A program made the position numbers and the translations under genes. 64,000 nt of DNA, from positions 248,001 through 312,000 of the forward strand of contig NC_027865.1 of assembly GCF_000187245.1 (NCBI RefSeq), read 5' to 3'. The stretch comes from Ogataea parapolymorpha DL-1 (taxonomy: Eukaryota; Ascomycota; Pichiomycetes; Pichiales; Pichiaceae). Positions 47,433 through 56,191 of the stretch are shown in pieces (position 1 is the first letter of the stretch; each line of letters starts with the position of its first letter). The notes under the pieces were generated by a model that saw only the letters and a list, made by a program, of their open reading frames with translations, was not told where the DNA came from and ran no database searches.

Positions 47433-48599
47433 TCAAAATTGATTTTCGCTAAAATGCTGACGGGATATTTCAAATACGAAAAGCCCAATAGAAGTCGCGG
47501 GAATACTAGTGAAGGACGATCGAAAAAAGCCTCTATAGCAGAAACCAAAGAGGGAGAGGTGAGATTTTCGCCATCGTTGTAGAATAATATCAAACGTTTC
47601 AAGGTAAGAATTATAGTAGAGTTTGAAGAAGCGACGCCGATCCAGTTGATGTGCTTCGTTGTAGAGATCTAGAGACTCAAGTCTAGTCAGATGGACCTTT
47701 TGAATTTTATTAAGTGGATATTGGATAGCAAGCAGTGTAGTCGCGGCGGAAGCTCCAGCAAGAAGGATAAACGTCAAATTCAAAGCTTTGAAGAATCTTG
47801 AATTCTTTTCCCGGTTTTCTTCACCATGAAAAAGCCTTGAGCGCCAATATTGATACCACTGTATAACTGCTTTTGTTTTGTGGAACCCCTGGTTTTTCAC
47901 AAGCTCGAATACTGAAAAGTAGAATGCAAATCCAAGGCTTTCCTTTATGAAATTTAAACTAAAGCCTGCAAATATTCCAACTAAACCAATTTGTTTTAGT
48001 TTGTATAAAGCATACTCCCACATGCTCTTCTGTTTACCGCTGACAAGCTCTGAGTAATTCGATCGGGCGTAAAGTGCATCTAGCGGTGACGCAGCCACGC
48101 TAGCAGCAGCTCCCGCAACAAAACCAGCTTTGAAGGTGTCGACAGGGCTAGGATCATCGATGGAGTTCATTTTTCTCTTATTAAAACGTTGTAATAGTGT
48201 GAGGTAAGTAGAATAAAGAATCACTCCAATTGCGCTGTTTGCTACTATTGGAGGAAGTACTTGTCGTGGAATAAAATTCCACCCTTCTTTTTTGATTGAT
48301 TGGTATAGAAGAGCTATTCCTGAATGTGTTCGTAAGCTCCACGGTTTGGATGCAAGCTCTCCATGCATCAAAGCTCTTGCTGTTGTGAGGTAGTCAAATC
48401 GAGACGGCCTAAATAGCTTTGCAGGATTTCTCATATACAAAGAAGTCATTTGGTAAATCACGGCCCTGATACCTGCTGAAGAAGCAGACACAACCTGTGT
48501 ATTTCTTTGAGATAGTTGCTGCACTGTGGAGTTTAGTTCATCCTTTAGAGGAGCTGAGTTGCTGTCGATAGGCCAATCGGCCGCTTTCGCTCGCTCCAT
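47433..48599 (-). CDS. Mitochondrial carrier family protein, divergent
   Basis: A 388-aa protein with three carrier repeats. The second repeat holds SPLDALYARSNY followed by GIFAGFSLNFIKESLGFAFY, a clear carrier signature. The third has YPLNKIQKVHL and CYRGFFRSSFTSIPATSIGL. The first repeat is less typical (AGIRAVIYQMTSLYMRNP). Long loops between helices make it larger than the usual 300 aa. Substrate unknown. The orthologue in S. cerevisiae is not clear to me, and it is not part of the URA3-GEA2 interval there. It is convergent with URA3 (24-bp gap). Confidence 0.78.
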   Translation of the reverse strand: MERAKAADWPIDSNSAPLKDELNSTVQQLSQRNTQVVSASSAGIRAVIYQMTSLYMRNPAKLFRPSRFDYLTTARALMHGELASKPWSLRTHSGIALLYQSIKKEGWNFIPRQVLPPIVANSAIGVILYSTYLTLLQRFNKRKMNSIDDPSPVDTFKAGFVAGAAASVAASPLDALYARSNYSELVSGKQKSMWEYALYKLKQIGLVGIFAGFSLNFIKESLGFAFYFSVFELVKNQGFHKTKAVIQWYQYWRSRLFHGEENREKNSRFFKALNLTFILLAGASAATTLLAIQYPLNKIQKVHLTRLESLDLYNEAHQLDRRRFFKLYYNSYLETFDIILQRWRKSHLSLFGFCYRGFFRSSFTSIPATSIGLFVFEISRQHFSENQF

Positions 48600-48787
48600 A
48601 AAATGGGAAAAAATCGCTTTTGAGATCTAGGAGCACAGCCAAATGGATTTTTAGTATCCTGGCAGCAGCACTTTTTTGGAATTCTTACGAATAAATACTA
48701 GTTCGAATATTAATATTTTTGGCCTATTTAATCATGGCAGCGAGGTCCTTATTCTTTTCAATAATTCGTTGATAGGATTTCAATTGA

Positions 48788-51700
48788 TTATTCTTGTGTA
48801 TCGCTTTTAAAGTCTTCTTTCGCCTCTGTATTCTCCGCGTCCCTTATCCCCTCAATCATCTGCTTTAGTGACTTATCAATTTGTAGCTTCTCCAATTTCT
48901 CCAAATCAGCTTGTTCTTTCTTGACAAGTAGCATGTTTTTTAAAAATTCCAGCACCTCATCCTTAAAATTCTGACGGTGACGATTTTTGACAATGAACTT
49001 AGAAGAGACAGCCAGAACTTTTCCGATGACCGCATTTACATCTGTGAATTTGTAAATTAGGATCACCTTGCAAGTCAAATTGAGCACATCGTGTTGGGTT
49101 TTGATCATTCCCTCTGCATCTGTGCCTTCCACATCCGGCTTCAGTAACTCCAGTAACAAACGTATACATCCCGCATCCAAGACCAACTCAGGGGATAGAG
49201 AGTCCAGTGGTAAGTCGGAGGAAACAAGTAGTGTTGTGAGCGTTTTTAGAGCGTGAGATCTCAGCTCTCTGCATGGATTGTAGCATTGGTGAGCAATAGC
49301 TTCAATCAAAGGATACCAAATAGATGAGCTATCGGTATCAGTCGGGACTGTGGATTTGAAATTGCTTGAATCGAAGAGCTTTGCTAATCCTAAAGTCAAT
49401 GTGATTGACTTAGTAGCCGTTGCCACCAAATCCTGGAACGGATTTTTATTTTTCTCTACCTTGTGGCCGCTAGCAATCAGCTTATCATACTCTTGCTCCC
49501 ATTGCGCTCCATATGCACCAACTGCTGATATTTCGTCAAGAAGACCCAAAACATCCATGTAATTTTGATATGTGATTATCTCAGGGAGAGTTTCCACAAG
49601 GTTGCGCATGAATTGGTAAACGACTTCCGTATTTTTCGGAGAAGAAGCGAATATGCGAATTAGAGACCAATATCTGCTATTTTTGGACAAGATGTCTTGA
49701 CACCATGTGCCTTTCACTAATATTAGCATTTGTAGCGGATGCAAAATGACTGATCCATACTTCATCAGAGCGTCTCGGTTTTTATCAGCAATATCATAAA
49801 ACTTGTCGATAGTACTGTTGAGAAGATCAACATTCGAGTCGTCTCCGTTGTGCAATAACAGAAGCTTATAAGCGTTGACTCTGACTAGGCAGCCCATCTT
49901 AAAGTCCTCTGCAGGACTGAAAATCTCATCGCATAGATTCAGTATTTCAACGACAAGCTTTGAATTTCCAGTCAATAACAGGTAGCAAACACATATCTCT
50001 AGAATAAATAAAGTCTCAGGTATGAAAACCCGAGGATCGGCCTTTTCTTTCTTTGGTATTGGCTTCAACAAAATTGACACTAGAGCATTTATGTTTTCAG
50101 ATGATGTTTTGCTAACACTCCTGAACAGAGAACTGATGTTGCTTGTTTTAATACACTCCATAGCTGAAAGAGTACATTCGATCTCTTCATCTGTAGGTTC
50201 GGGAGTGTCATCAGAAAGGCCCTTCAAGTAAGACGAGAATGTTGAAAACAAACCATTGTCTTTCAGGGCTTTAGTACGACTAAATTGAAATTCTGGTTTT
50301 GGTTTTGACAGCTTATCCAAGCCTATCTTCTTCTGGAATTCAGGAAAGAGATTTGGTTCAATCAAACCATTTTCAAAAAGAGTCAAAACAATCTTCACAA
50401 GGAAGTCCCAGTGCTTTGAGACTCTAAAATTGGATTTCTTCAAAATGCGGAAAAGCACAAGCGTGCTTAGTTGAGCACGGAAATCTCGGCCAAAGAGAAC
50501 GGATAAATAGCTAACAGTGATTGTCTCATTTTCCTTTTCAAGCTTGAGCTCGGTGATAGGAAGAGATTCTCTGGATTCCAAAGCGAACTCGGAAGGCTTT
50601 ACGCCAGTAAGAGTTGTTAAATGTGCAACAATTTCAATAATGTGATCAACCAGGTCTTTCATACCAAAATATGACGCAATTGCAGCACATTTTTCGACGC
50701 TTGAGATCATTCTTGTTACAACGCTGTCGTGAGTAGCATCATCAAACATTGTAACCAAGGTGCTGACAATATATTTGCTTGTCTTTTCAAACAAAACCTT
50801 GTCAAATTGGAGAGAATCTTCTATATTATCAGTATCCTCAACAATGACGTCGTCGCTTAACATCTTGCTAGCTTGCTCTGCAATGAGGGAATGCCAGACA
50901 GTCTCATACCATTTTGAAGTGCCCCGATGCTCTTCCGGCATGATGATTTCTTTTTCTCTAATGGAATGATATATTTTTTCAGTATACCATTGGGGAAAAT
51001 CTTTTCCCTTGTAGCATCCTCTGAGGTTGCGTTGATAATCTTCCAAAGTCATCGGTTTTTTCACGTTTGGGTTATGAAGGTCTGTGTTTAGCATGATGAT
51101 TGAGAAAGACAATACAAAAAGCGAGTCCTGGTCTGGGGTGACTTTCTCGTCATCATTCTCTTCATTTGGTGATATAGATTCAGCATCCTGGCATGCAATG
51201 TATCTTTCGTTGAACGCTTCAACAATTCGTTCAATTTGCTGTGCTTCTCCTGGCAATCTAAAATTGTTCAACAACATTCTCAGCGCCTCGTCTGGTCTTA
51301 GGTTTCTGAAATCAAGTAGCTTCACAAATTCCTTCAGAAGCTCAGTGTTCGAGGGCTTAGCTAACAGTTCACCCAGCTTCTTTTTGTCAATTCTTCCGGA
51401 TTTCTCAAAGAGAAATTTGGAGACCTCGCTCACATCATTCATATCATGAATGAATCCTTTGTCCTGAAGCATCTGAAGACCCTTCTGAGGCTTTTCATTC
51501 CATTTTTTGGTACATTCAATGAAATCCGATTTCTTAATTTGTTGCAAAACCAGTTGGTTTGGCTGAAGTTTCTCAAACTCAATGCTAGCTTTGGAAGCTG
51601 CTCTAGTGCGCTCGTAGACACCGTCAACAAATGAAAGGACACCTTCCATACATATGGAAGGAACATTGGAAGTAGTAAAAAGCGTAACTTCAGATGCCGA

Positions 51701-53365
51701 CAAGCGACAAAGTAATTTCAGCAACGATTCTGCCATGTCGGATCTATCAAAGTCGCAATCGTACGACTTAAATAATGAATTAAAGAATAAAGGAGAGCGT
51801 ACCCATAACACGCTCAAAGTTTCCACTAGAATTTCTTTAATCACGGGGCCTTTTCCTGTGTGAAATTCAGCTCCCAGTTCTTCGACCTCTTTTTCGCTCA
51901 ATGGTTCAACTTCAAAAGTTCCCCTCTGCCCCATTTCAAAGATTCTCTCAACGTTCTTATCTAAATCACTGACCAACATCTTTGAATCGGCAACCATACC
52001 TTGAAAGATTGTAGTCATAAGGAGTTCGATCTGTATCTTCAGATAATGATTCATAGTAAGAATCAAATTAAGAAAGAGTTTCATTGCGAGAGTGAGCAAG
52101 TAGGGAGAGTCCACAGTTTGAACGAGCTGTACCAAATGATGGCAAGCTTTGTCCGAGATTAATTGGAAAAGAGACGGATGATGGACTACCACACCACCTG
52201 AGACCTCGACAATGGTGTTAAGTATGTTCAGTGCCAAAACCCTAGCACTTTCGGTAAATCTGAACTGATTATCCGGCGATAGGATTTCAATTGTGTGGTT
52301 CATGTATTCCTTCATACAAGGAATTCCAAATGGAACTTGGTCGTCATCGGCAATGGAAGAGTTTGTTTTTCCCGCGGTCGAATAACTTTCGTTATTGCCT
52401 GAGGTCTTATGATCTTCAGGATCATCATGATATATCTGCGAACTAGAGTTGCTGCTGCTTTGGCTATTTCTGTCTTGGATTTCAGTGTCAGTCAGTTCGC
52501 GTGCTCTCACGTTATCCTCGACTGTCGACTCATGAGATTGAGTATAATCCGTACCTCCTATTATATCGTTGGGCAGTTCTCCAGTTTCTGTCGTAGCAGT
52601 AAGTTCAACTTCAGTTGTCTTGACATTGTGGTCAATCCCAGAGTCAATTTTGATGTATCTCAATTTGCTGAATATTTTCTCGGTTATACTAATAAGAGAG
52701 GTCTCTGCGGCGCTTCTAAGAATTTCACGTCTCCTGGTATTGATTGCTAAGGAAAAGCATGTCGAAACAGACTCATACATTGAGTCATCAGTTAGCAGGT
52801 CACCCAACGTAGAAGTAACTATCAACTCCAATAGCTGAATTATCTTAATCAACAAAATGTCATCTTGTGTTTGGTCGGACCCCTCAAAACGACAGTGCGA
52901 CAGCGCTGATATTATTTGACCCAAGCATTGAAAAATGTTCGGACAATTTTCGTTCACGATTCCGTATTTGACAAACTTAGATAAAGAGCTTACCGCAATG
53001 CCTGTTATGTAGCCAGATGTGATAGGTGATTTGATCAGTAAAAGGAATGGCTGTAGGAGAGTCAACATATCAATGTCGTCGATTGTTTTCAGTTCGCTCA
53101 ACATAGATCTGAGCTCGATAAATCCACTTAGAAAGTGATCATCCTCCTTGATTTTGTTTCCAGACTTCAAAAAGGCCGAAAGGCGTGTGGATCCCTCATC
53201 GTCACCATATGGTGTACTCTCTTTGCCAAATTGTGTCCCAAGAAGCGTAGATAGTGGTCCACTGGATGCCGACTTTGTGGACTTCCTCATAACAGAAGTA
53301 ATGAATGTGCATTCTTCAATCGCTAAAGAGAGCGGATCAAGCGTCGAAAGTCGATTGTCGATCAT
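48788..53365 (-). CDS. GEA2: Arf guanine-nucleotide exchange factor Gea2 (GBF1 family)
   Basis: A 1525-aa protein with the large Arf-GEF layout: DCB and HUS domains (about 1-560), Sec7 domain (about 610-805), then HDS repeats. The catalytic glutamic finger is Glu707 in FRLPGEAQQIERIVEAF. Other Sec7 blocks are DKGFIHDMNDVSEVSKFL and IIMLNTDLHNPNVKKPMTLE. It activates Arf1 at the early Golgi for COPI coats. GEA1 and GEA2 arose by duplication in S. cerevisiae; this is likely the single ancestor-type gene. It sits in the conserved block with URA3 and TIM9. Confidence 0.96.
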   Translation of the reverse strand: MIDNRLSTLDPLSLAIEECTFITSVMRKSTKSASSGPLSTLLGTQFGKESTPYGDDEGSTRLSAFLKSGNKIKEDDHFLSGFIELRSMLSELKTIDDIDMLTLLQPFLLLIKSPITSGYITGIAVSSLSKFVKYGIVNENCPNIFQCLGQIISALSHCRFEGSDQTQDDILLIKIIQLLELIVTSTLGDLLTDDSMYESVSTCFSLAINTRRREILRSAAETSLISITEKIFSKLRYIKIDSGIDHNVKTTEVELTATTETGELPNDIIGGTDYTQSHESTVEDNVRARELTDTEIQDRNSQSSSNSSSQIYHDDPEDHKTSGNNESYSTAGKTNSSIADDDQVPFGIPCMKEYMNHTIEILSPDNQFRFTESARVLALNILNTIVEVSGGVVVHHPSLFQLISDKACHHLVQLVQTVDSPYLLTLAMKLFLNLILTMNHYLKIQIELLMTTIFQGMVADSKMLVSDLDKNVERIFEMGQRGTFEVEPLSEKEVEELGAEFHTGKGPVIKEILVETLSVLWVRSPLFFNSLFKSYDCDFDRSDMAESLLKLLCRLSASEVTLFTTSNVPSICMEGVLSFVDGVYERTRAASKASIEFEKLQPNQLVLQQIKKSDFIECTKKWNEKPQKGLQMLQDKGFIHDMNDVSEVSKFLFEKSGRIDKKKLGELLAKPSNTELLKEFVKLLDFRNLRPDEALRMLLNNFRLPGEAQQIERIVEAFNERYIACQDAESISPNEENDDEKVTPDQDSLFVLSFSIIMLNTDLHNPNVKKPMTLEDYQRNLRGCYKGKDFPQWYTEKIYHSIREKEIIMPEEHRGTSKWYETVWHSLIAEQASKMLSDDVIVEDTDNIEDSLQFDKVLFEKTSKYIVSTLVTMFDDATHDSVVTRMISSVEKCAAIASYFGMKDLVDHIIEIVAHLTTLTGVKPSEFALESRESLPITELKLEKENETITVSYLSVLFGRDFRAQLSTLVLFRILKKSNFRVSKHWDFLVKIVLTLFENGLIEPNLFPEFQKKIGLDKLSKPKPEFQFSRTKALKDNGLFSTFSSYLKGLSDDTPEPTDEEIECTLSAMECIKTSNISSLFRSVSKTSSENINALVSILLKPIPKKEKADPRVFIPETLFILEICVCYLLLTGNSKLVVEILNLCDEIFSPAEDFKMGCLVRVNAYKLLLLHNGDDSNVDLLNSTIDKFYDIADKNRDALMKYGSVILHPLQMLILVKGTWCQDILSKNSRYWSLIRIFASSPKNTEVVYQFMRNLVETLPEIITYQNYMDVLGLLDEISAVGAYGAQWEQEYDKLIASGHKVEKNKNPFQDLVATATKSITLTLGLAKLFDSSNFKSTVPTDTDSSSIWYPLIEAIAHQCYNPCRELRSHALKTLTTLLVSSDLPLDSLSPELVLDAGCIRLLLELLKPDVEGTDAEGMIKTQHDVLNLTCKVILIYKFTDVNAVIGKVLAVSSKFIVKNRHRQNFKDEVLEFLKNMLLVKKEQADLEKLEKLQIDKSLKQMIEGIRDAENTEAKEDFKSDTQE

Positions 53366-53635
53366 GGTAAGTGATTTTGACGCGATCAGTGTTTCAGTTT
53401 GCCCTTATAATTGAATTCACAATTGATCACCGAACGACAGTAAAATAAATCAGTCTATAGTAGAAGTTGAATGGTTTTCAAATGTAAGCAGCAGTTTAGT
53501 TGCTTGTACATTCGATCTATTCCAAGCTATTTGATTCTATCTACCACTTTGTTTTTCATAAAGTCCACGCCTATAAAAAAAATCGTTGTAGGTTACGAGC
53601 ACCGAGACGAGATGATACGATAAGATCCAATACCT

Positions 53636-54811
53636 CTATATAACCCTATTGCTATAAGACCTGTATGTTTTCCAAGCAAGCCTCCAGTCTTTTATACTCA
53701 GGTTAGGGTTTCGTAGTTCAAAATCGTATTTTTCAAGTTTCTCAAGAAAGCAAATAGTAGGAAGCCCATTCATCATCGGGAGGAACATGGCATCGGGAAC
53801 TCCATGGTTTAATTGCTCCCATCCTAGTTTTAGCTCCAGGCTCCCTTCTTTGTCAACTAAGTTATATATTTCATCTTTGAGATCGTTGAACTTTGTGCGG
53901 GCACTCAACAAATGATCGTTAGCAACGGTAGCAACATCAAATACAATTTCCCTTATTTTTTCGTCTATCTCTTGGTTTGAGTCTTCAGACTGTAAATATC
54001 TAAGTACCTCCTCCTGAGTGGTATTTTGTTTGGCAATTGACTCGAGAGGTAGTAAAACTTGAGATCTTGAAGTAGCATAATATCTAGATCCAAGCAAAAA
54101 TGACGCAATGGCCGTAGATTGTCCTATATGAGCGTAAATGTCATTCAGAAGGTTCTCCAGCTTTTCTCTCCCAGCACAATCCATTAGCTCCAAAGAAAAT
54201 CTTGAAGTTCCAGAGAAATTCGGAGAAAATAGAGCATCTCGAAGAGCATAGTTCATCTGTGAAAATATTCCTTCACCAAAAGAGCAAATTGAGTATGTGT
54301 CTTTGAAACCTCGAACTCCCTCATCTGTACAAAAATGCTGGTAGCTGGTAATCATTTGACGTAAGTTGTCAAAGTTTACTTTAATTCCTTTTCTAATACA
54401 TTCTCTCGCTAAAGTAACAACTGGTTCGCCCATATTTTTTGGAAGCGCACTATCATATGGGCCAGAAACATCCCTCTCACAACGATCAAGTTGTTCCTGC
54501 CAGAATCCGAATTTCAATTTGATAAATTGGTTGCTTTCAATGCTCGAGCCTAGTGCGATCTTTGCTAGGTTTGAGTTGAAAGCTTTGACTACAAGGAATA
54601 TGTCTTGAAACTCCTTGGGATAGAATTTGGAGAGAAGATAGGAGGAAACATCATGTTTTTTCAACAAATCCATGCAATCATTTCTGGCTCTACTCAGTTT
54701 CTCTTCGCGCCAGAATATTTCGTGTTCTTGTTTTGAATATCCGAGATTTGATAGTTGTCTTTTAAGGCAACTCACTGTTGGTTTACCTAAAACTCTTGAC
54801 GAGATTAACAT
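53636..54811 (-). CDS. NDUFAF6-like complex I assembly factor (phytoene synthase family)
   Basis: A 391-aa protein of the squalene/phytoene synthase fold. An N-terminal presequence (MLISSRVLGKPTVSCLKRQL) suggests mitochondria. The block DCMDLLKKHDVSSYLLSKFY, the run KAFNSNLAKI and HIGQSTAIASFLLGSRYYAT follow the NDUFAF6 pattern. The two DxxxD substrate motifs of true prenyl synthases are not intact, as in NDUFAF6. It implies that the organism keeps respiratory complex I, unlike S. cerevisiae. It is divergent from CPR6 (128 bp). Confidence 0.75.
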   Translation of the reverse strand: MLISSRVLGKPTVSCLKRQLSNLGYSKQEHEIFWREEKLSRARNDCMDLLKKHDVSSYLLSKFYPKEFQDIFLVVKAFNSNLAKIALGSSIESNQFIKLKFGFWQEQLDRCERDVSGPYDSALPKNMGEPVVTLARECIRKGIKVNFDNLRQMITSYQHFCTDEGVRGFKDTYSICSFGEGIFSQMNYALRDALFSPNFSGTSRFSLELMDCAGREKLENLLNDIYAHIGQSTAIASFLLGSRYYATSRSQVLLPLESIAKQNTTQEEVLRYLQSEDSNQEIDEKIREIVFDVATVANDHLLSARTKFNDLKDEIYNLVDKEGSLELKLGWEQLNHGVPDAMFLPMMNGLPTICFLEKLEKYDFELRNPNLSIKDWRLAWKTYRSYSNRVI

Positions 54812-54939
54812 GAGCTGAGCGAAAGATGATACATTCGATTATCAAAAATCCCCATCCCCACATTTTCAAATAGGCAATGCAAAGATGTTTATGTTGCAAG
54901 GCCGTAATAGGAGAATAAATATAATTATTTTTCAGTACA

Positions 54940-56091
54940 ATGAAAACTTTTGCGTATCTTGACATTCGGGTGGGAACCAGGGATGTTGGAAGGATAGTTA
55001 TTGAGCTTGATTTTGAGAAGGCTCCAAAAGCATCTGAGAATTTTTTACAGCTATGCGAGAGTAAATCTTACAAAAATACCTGCTTCCACAGAGTAATCAA
55101 GAATTTTATGATTCAGGGCGGAGACACGGATCACAAGATAATCCGGCATGATGAATATCCTCCCGTTGCTCTAGGGATAGGTGGGAGATCAATTTACACA
55201 TCAAACTTCTTTGATGATGAAAATTTAAGAGCGATAGACGAACCCTTCTTGGTTTGTATGTCTAATAAAGGCACAGTTAATTCTAATAGCTCACAATTCT
55301 TTATCAACACCTTAGCATCTCCTCACTTGACAGGAAAGCACACGGTTTTTGGTAAAGTCAGACATGGAAAATCAGTTGTCAGAGAAATTGAGAGAGTCTC
55401 CGTTATCAGCAGTAAAAATAACGATCCACAGGCTTGGCTACCAGTCAAAGAAGAGATGGTTCTCATTGTGGATTGTGGAAAGTGGAACAATGGAGACCCT
55501 GTTCCGTGCTATAATGCATGCTACGATTCTCTTGGCGGAGACATTTATGAAGAGTATCCTGATGACAACGAAGTTAAGGGTCTTGATCTTGAAAATCCTG
55601 AAATGACCTACAAGATTAGCACAGTGATAAAAGAGTCGGCGTCATTACTTTTGAAAGAAAAAAGATTACGAGACGCATTTCTGAAATATAAAAAGGCTTT
55701 GCGGTATTGTAATGAACTGATTCCGGATCAAGACACAAACCCTGAATATCATAAGAAATTTCTGAATCTTAAGAAAACGATATACCTCAATCTGGCATTA
55801 GTGGCACTCCAAATGAACGACTATAAGACTACAATTGACTATTGTGGGTATCTATTGGAAATGGACAAAGAGGTCCCTATGACACAAACACAAACATCGA
55901 AGACATTTTATCGCTTAGGTATGGCCTACCGAGGGCTTAAGAATTTTGAAGTGGCTTTGGAATTCCTCCAAAAGGCAAGCTCTCTGTGTCCTAATGATCA
56001 GGGAATAAAGAGTGAGCTATGCGTGGTTCAAAAGCTTGTAGAAGACGAGAAGAAAAGCGAGAGGCAAAGGTTTGCCAAATTTTTCGATTAG
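54940..56091 (+). CDS. CPR6: Cyclophilin 40 (Cpr6/Cpr7 type)
   Basis: A 383-aa Hsp90 co-chaperone. The N-terminal cyclophilin domain (5 to about 180) keeps the catalytic Arg in FHRVIKNFMIQGGD and the QFFIN residues. The cyclosporin-site Trp is His (LTGKHTVFG), as usual for Cyp40. Three TPR repeats (about 225-370) bind the Hsp90 MEEVD tail. The rotamase motif is intact, which favours Cpr6 over the degenerate Cpr7. CSE1 follows on the same strand after 100 bp. Confidence 0.93.
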   Translation: MKTFAYLDIRVGTRDVGRIVIELDFEKAPKASENFLQLCESKSYKNTCFHRVIKNFMIQGGDTDHKIIRHDEYPPVALGIGGRSIYTSNFFDDENLRAIDEPFLVCMSNKGTVNSNSSQFFINTLASPHLTGKHTVFGKVRHGKSVVREIERVSVISSKNNDPQAWLPVKEEMVLIVDCGKWNNGDPVPCYNACYDSLGGDIYEEYPDDNEVKGLDLENPEMTYKISTVIKESASLLLKEKRLRDAFLKYKKALRYCNELIPDQDTNPEYHKKFLNLKKTIYLNLALVALQMNDYKTTIDYCGYLLEMDKEVPMTQTQTSKTFYRLGMAYRGLKNFEVALEFLQKASSLCPNDQGIKSELCVVQKLVEDEKKSERQRFAKFFD

Positions 56092-56191
56092 ATATTTTAT
56101 TTTAAGGAGATTGGTGTGCGACGATCACTATAAAAAAAATTCCCGAATAAAATATATAAATGTTTTCAACTTCAACGAGTGAATTTTTTTG

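Noticed and set aside
48725..48830. Short minus-strand frame ending in a Lys-rich helix-like peptide, overlapping the GEA2 3' end in another frame
   Set aside because: About 40 codons, no ATG at a sensible place and no splice signals; best taken as chance, although the last 20 residues look protein-like.
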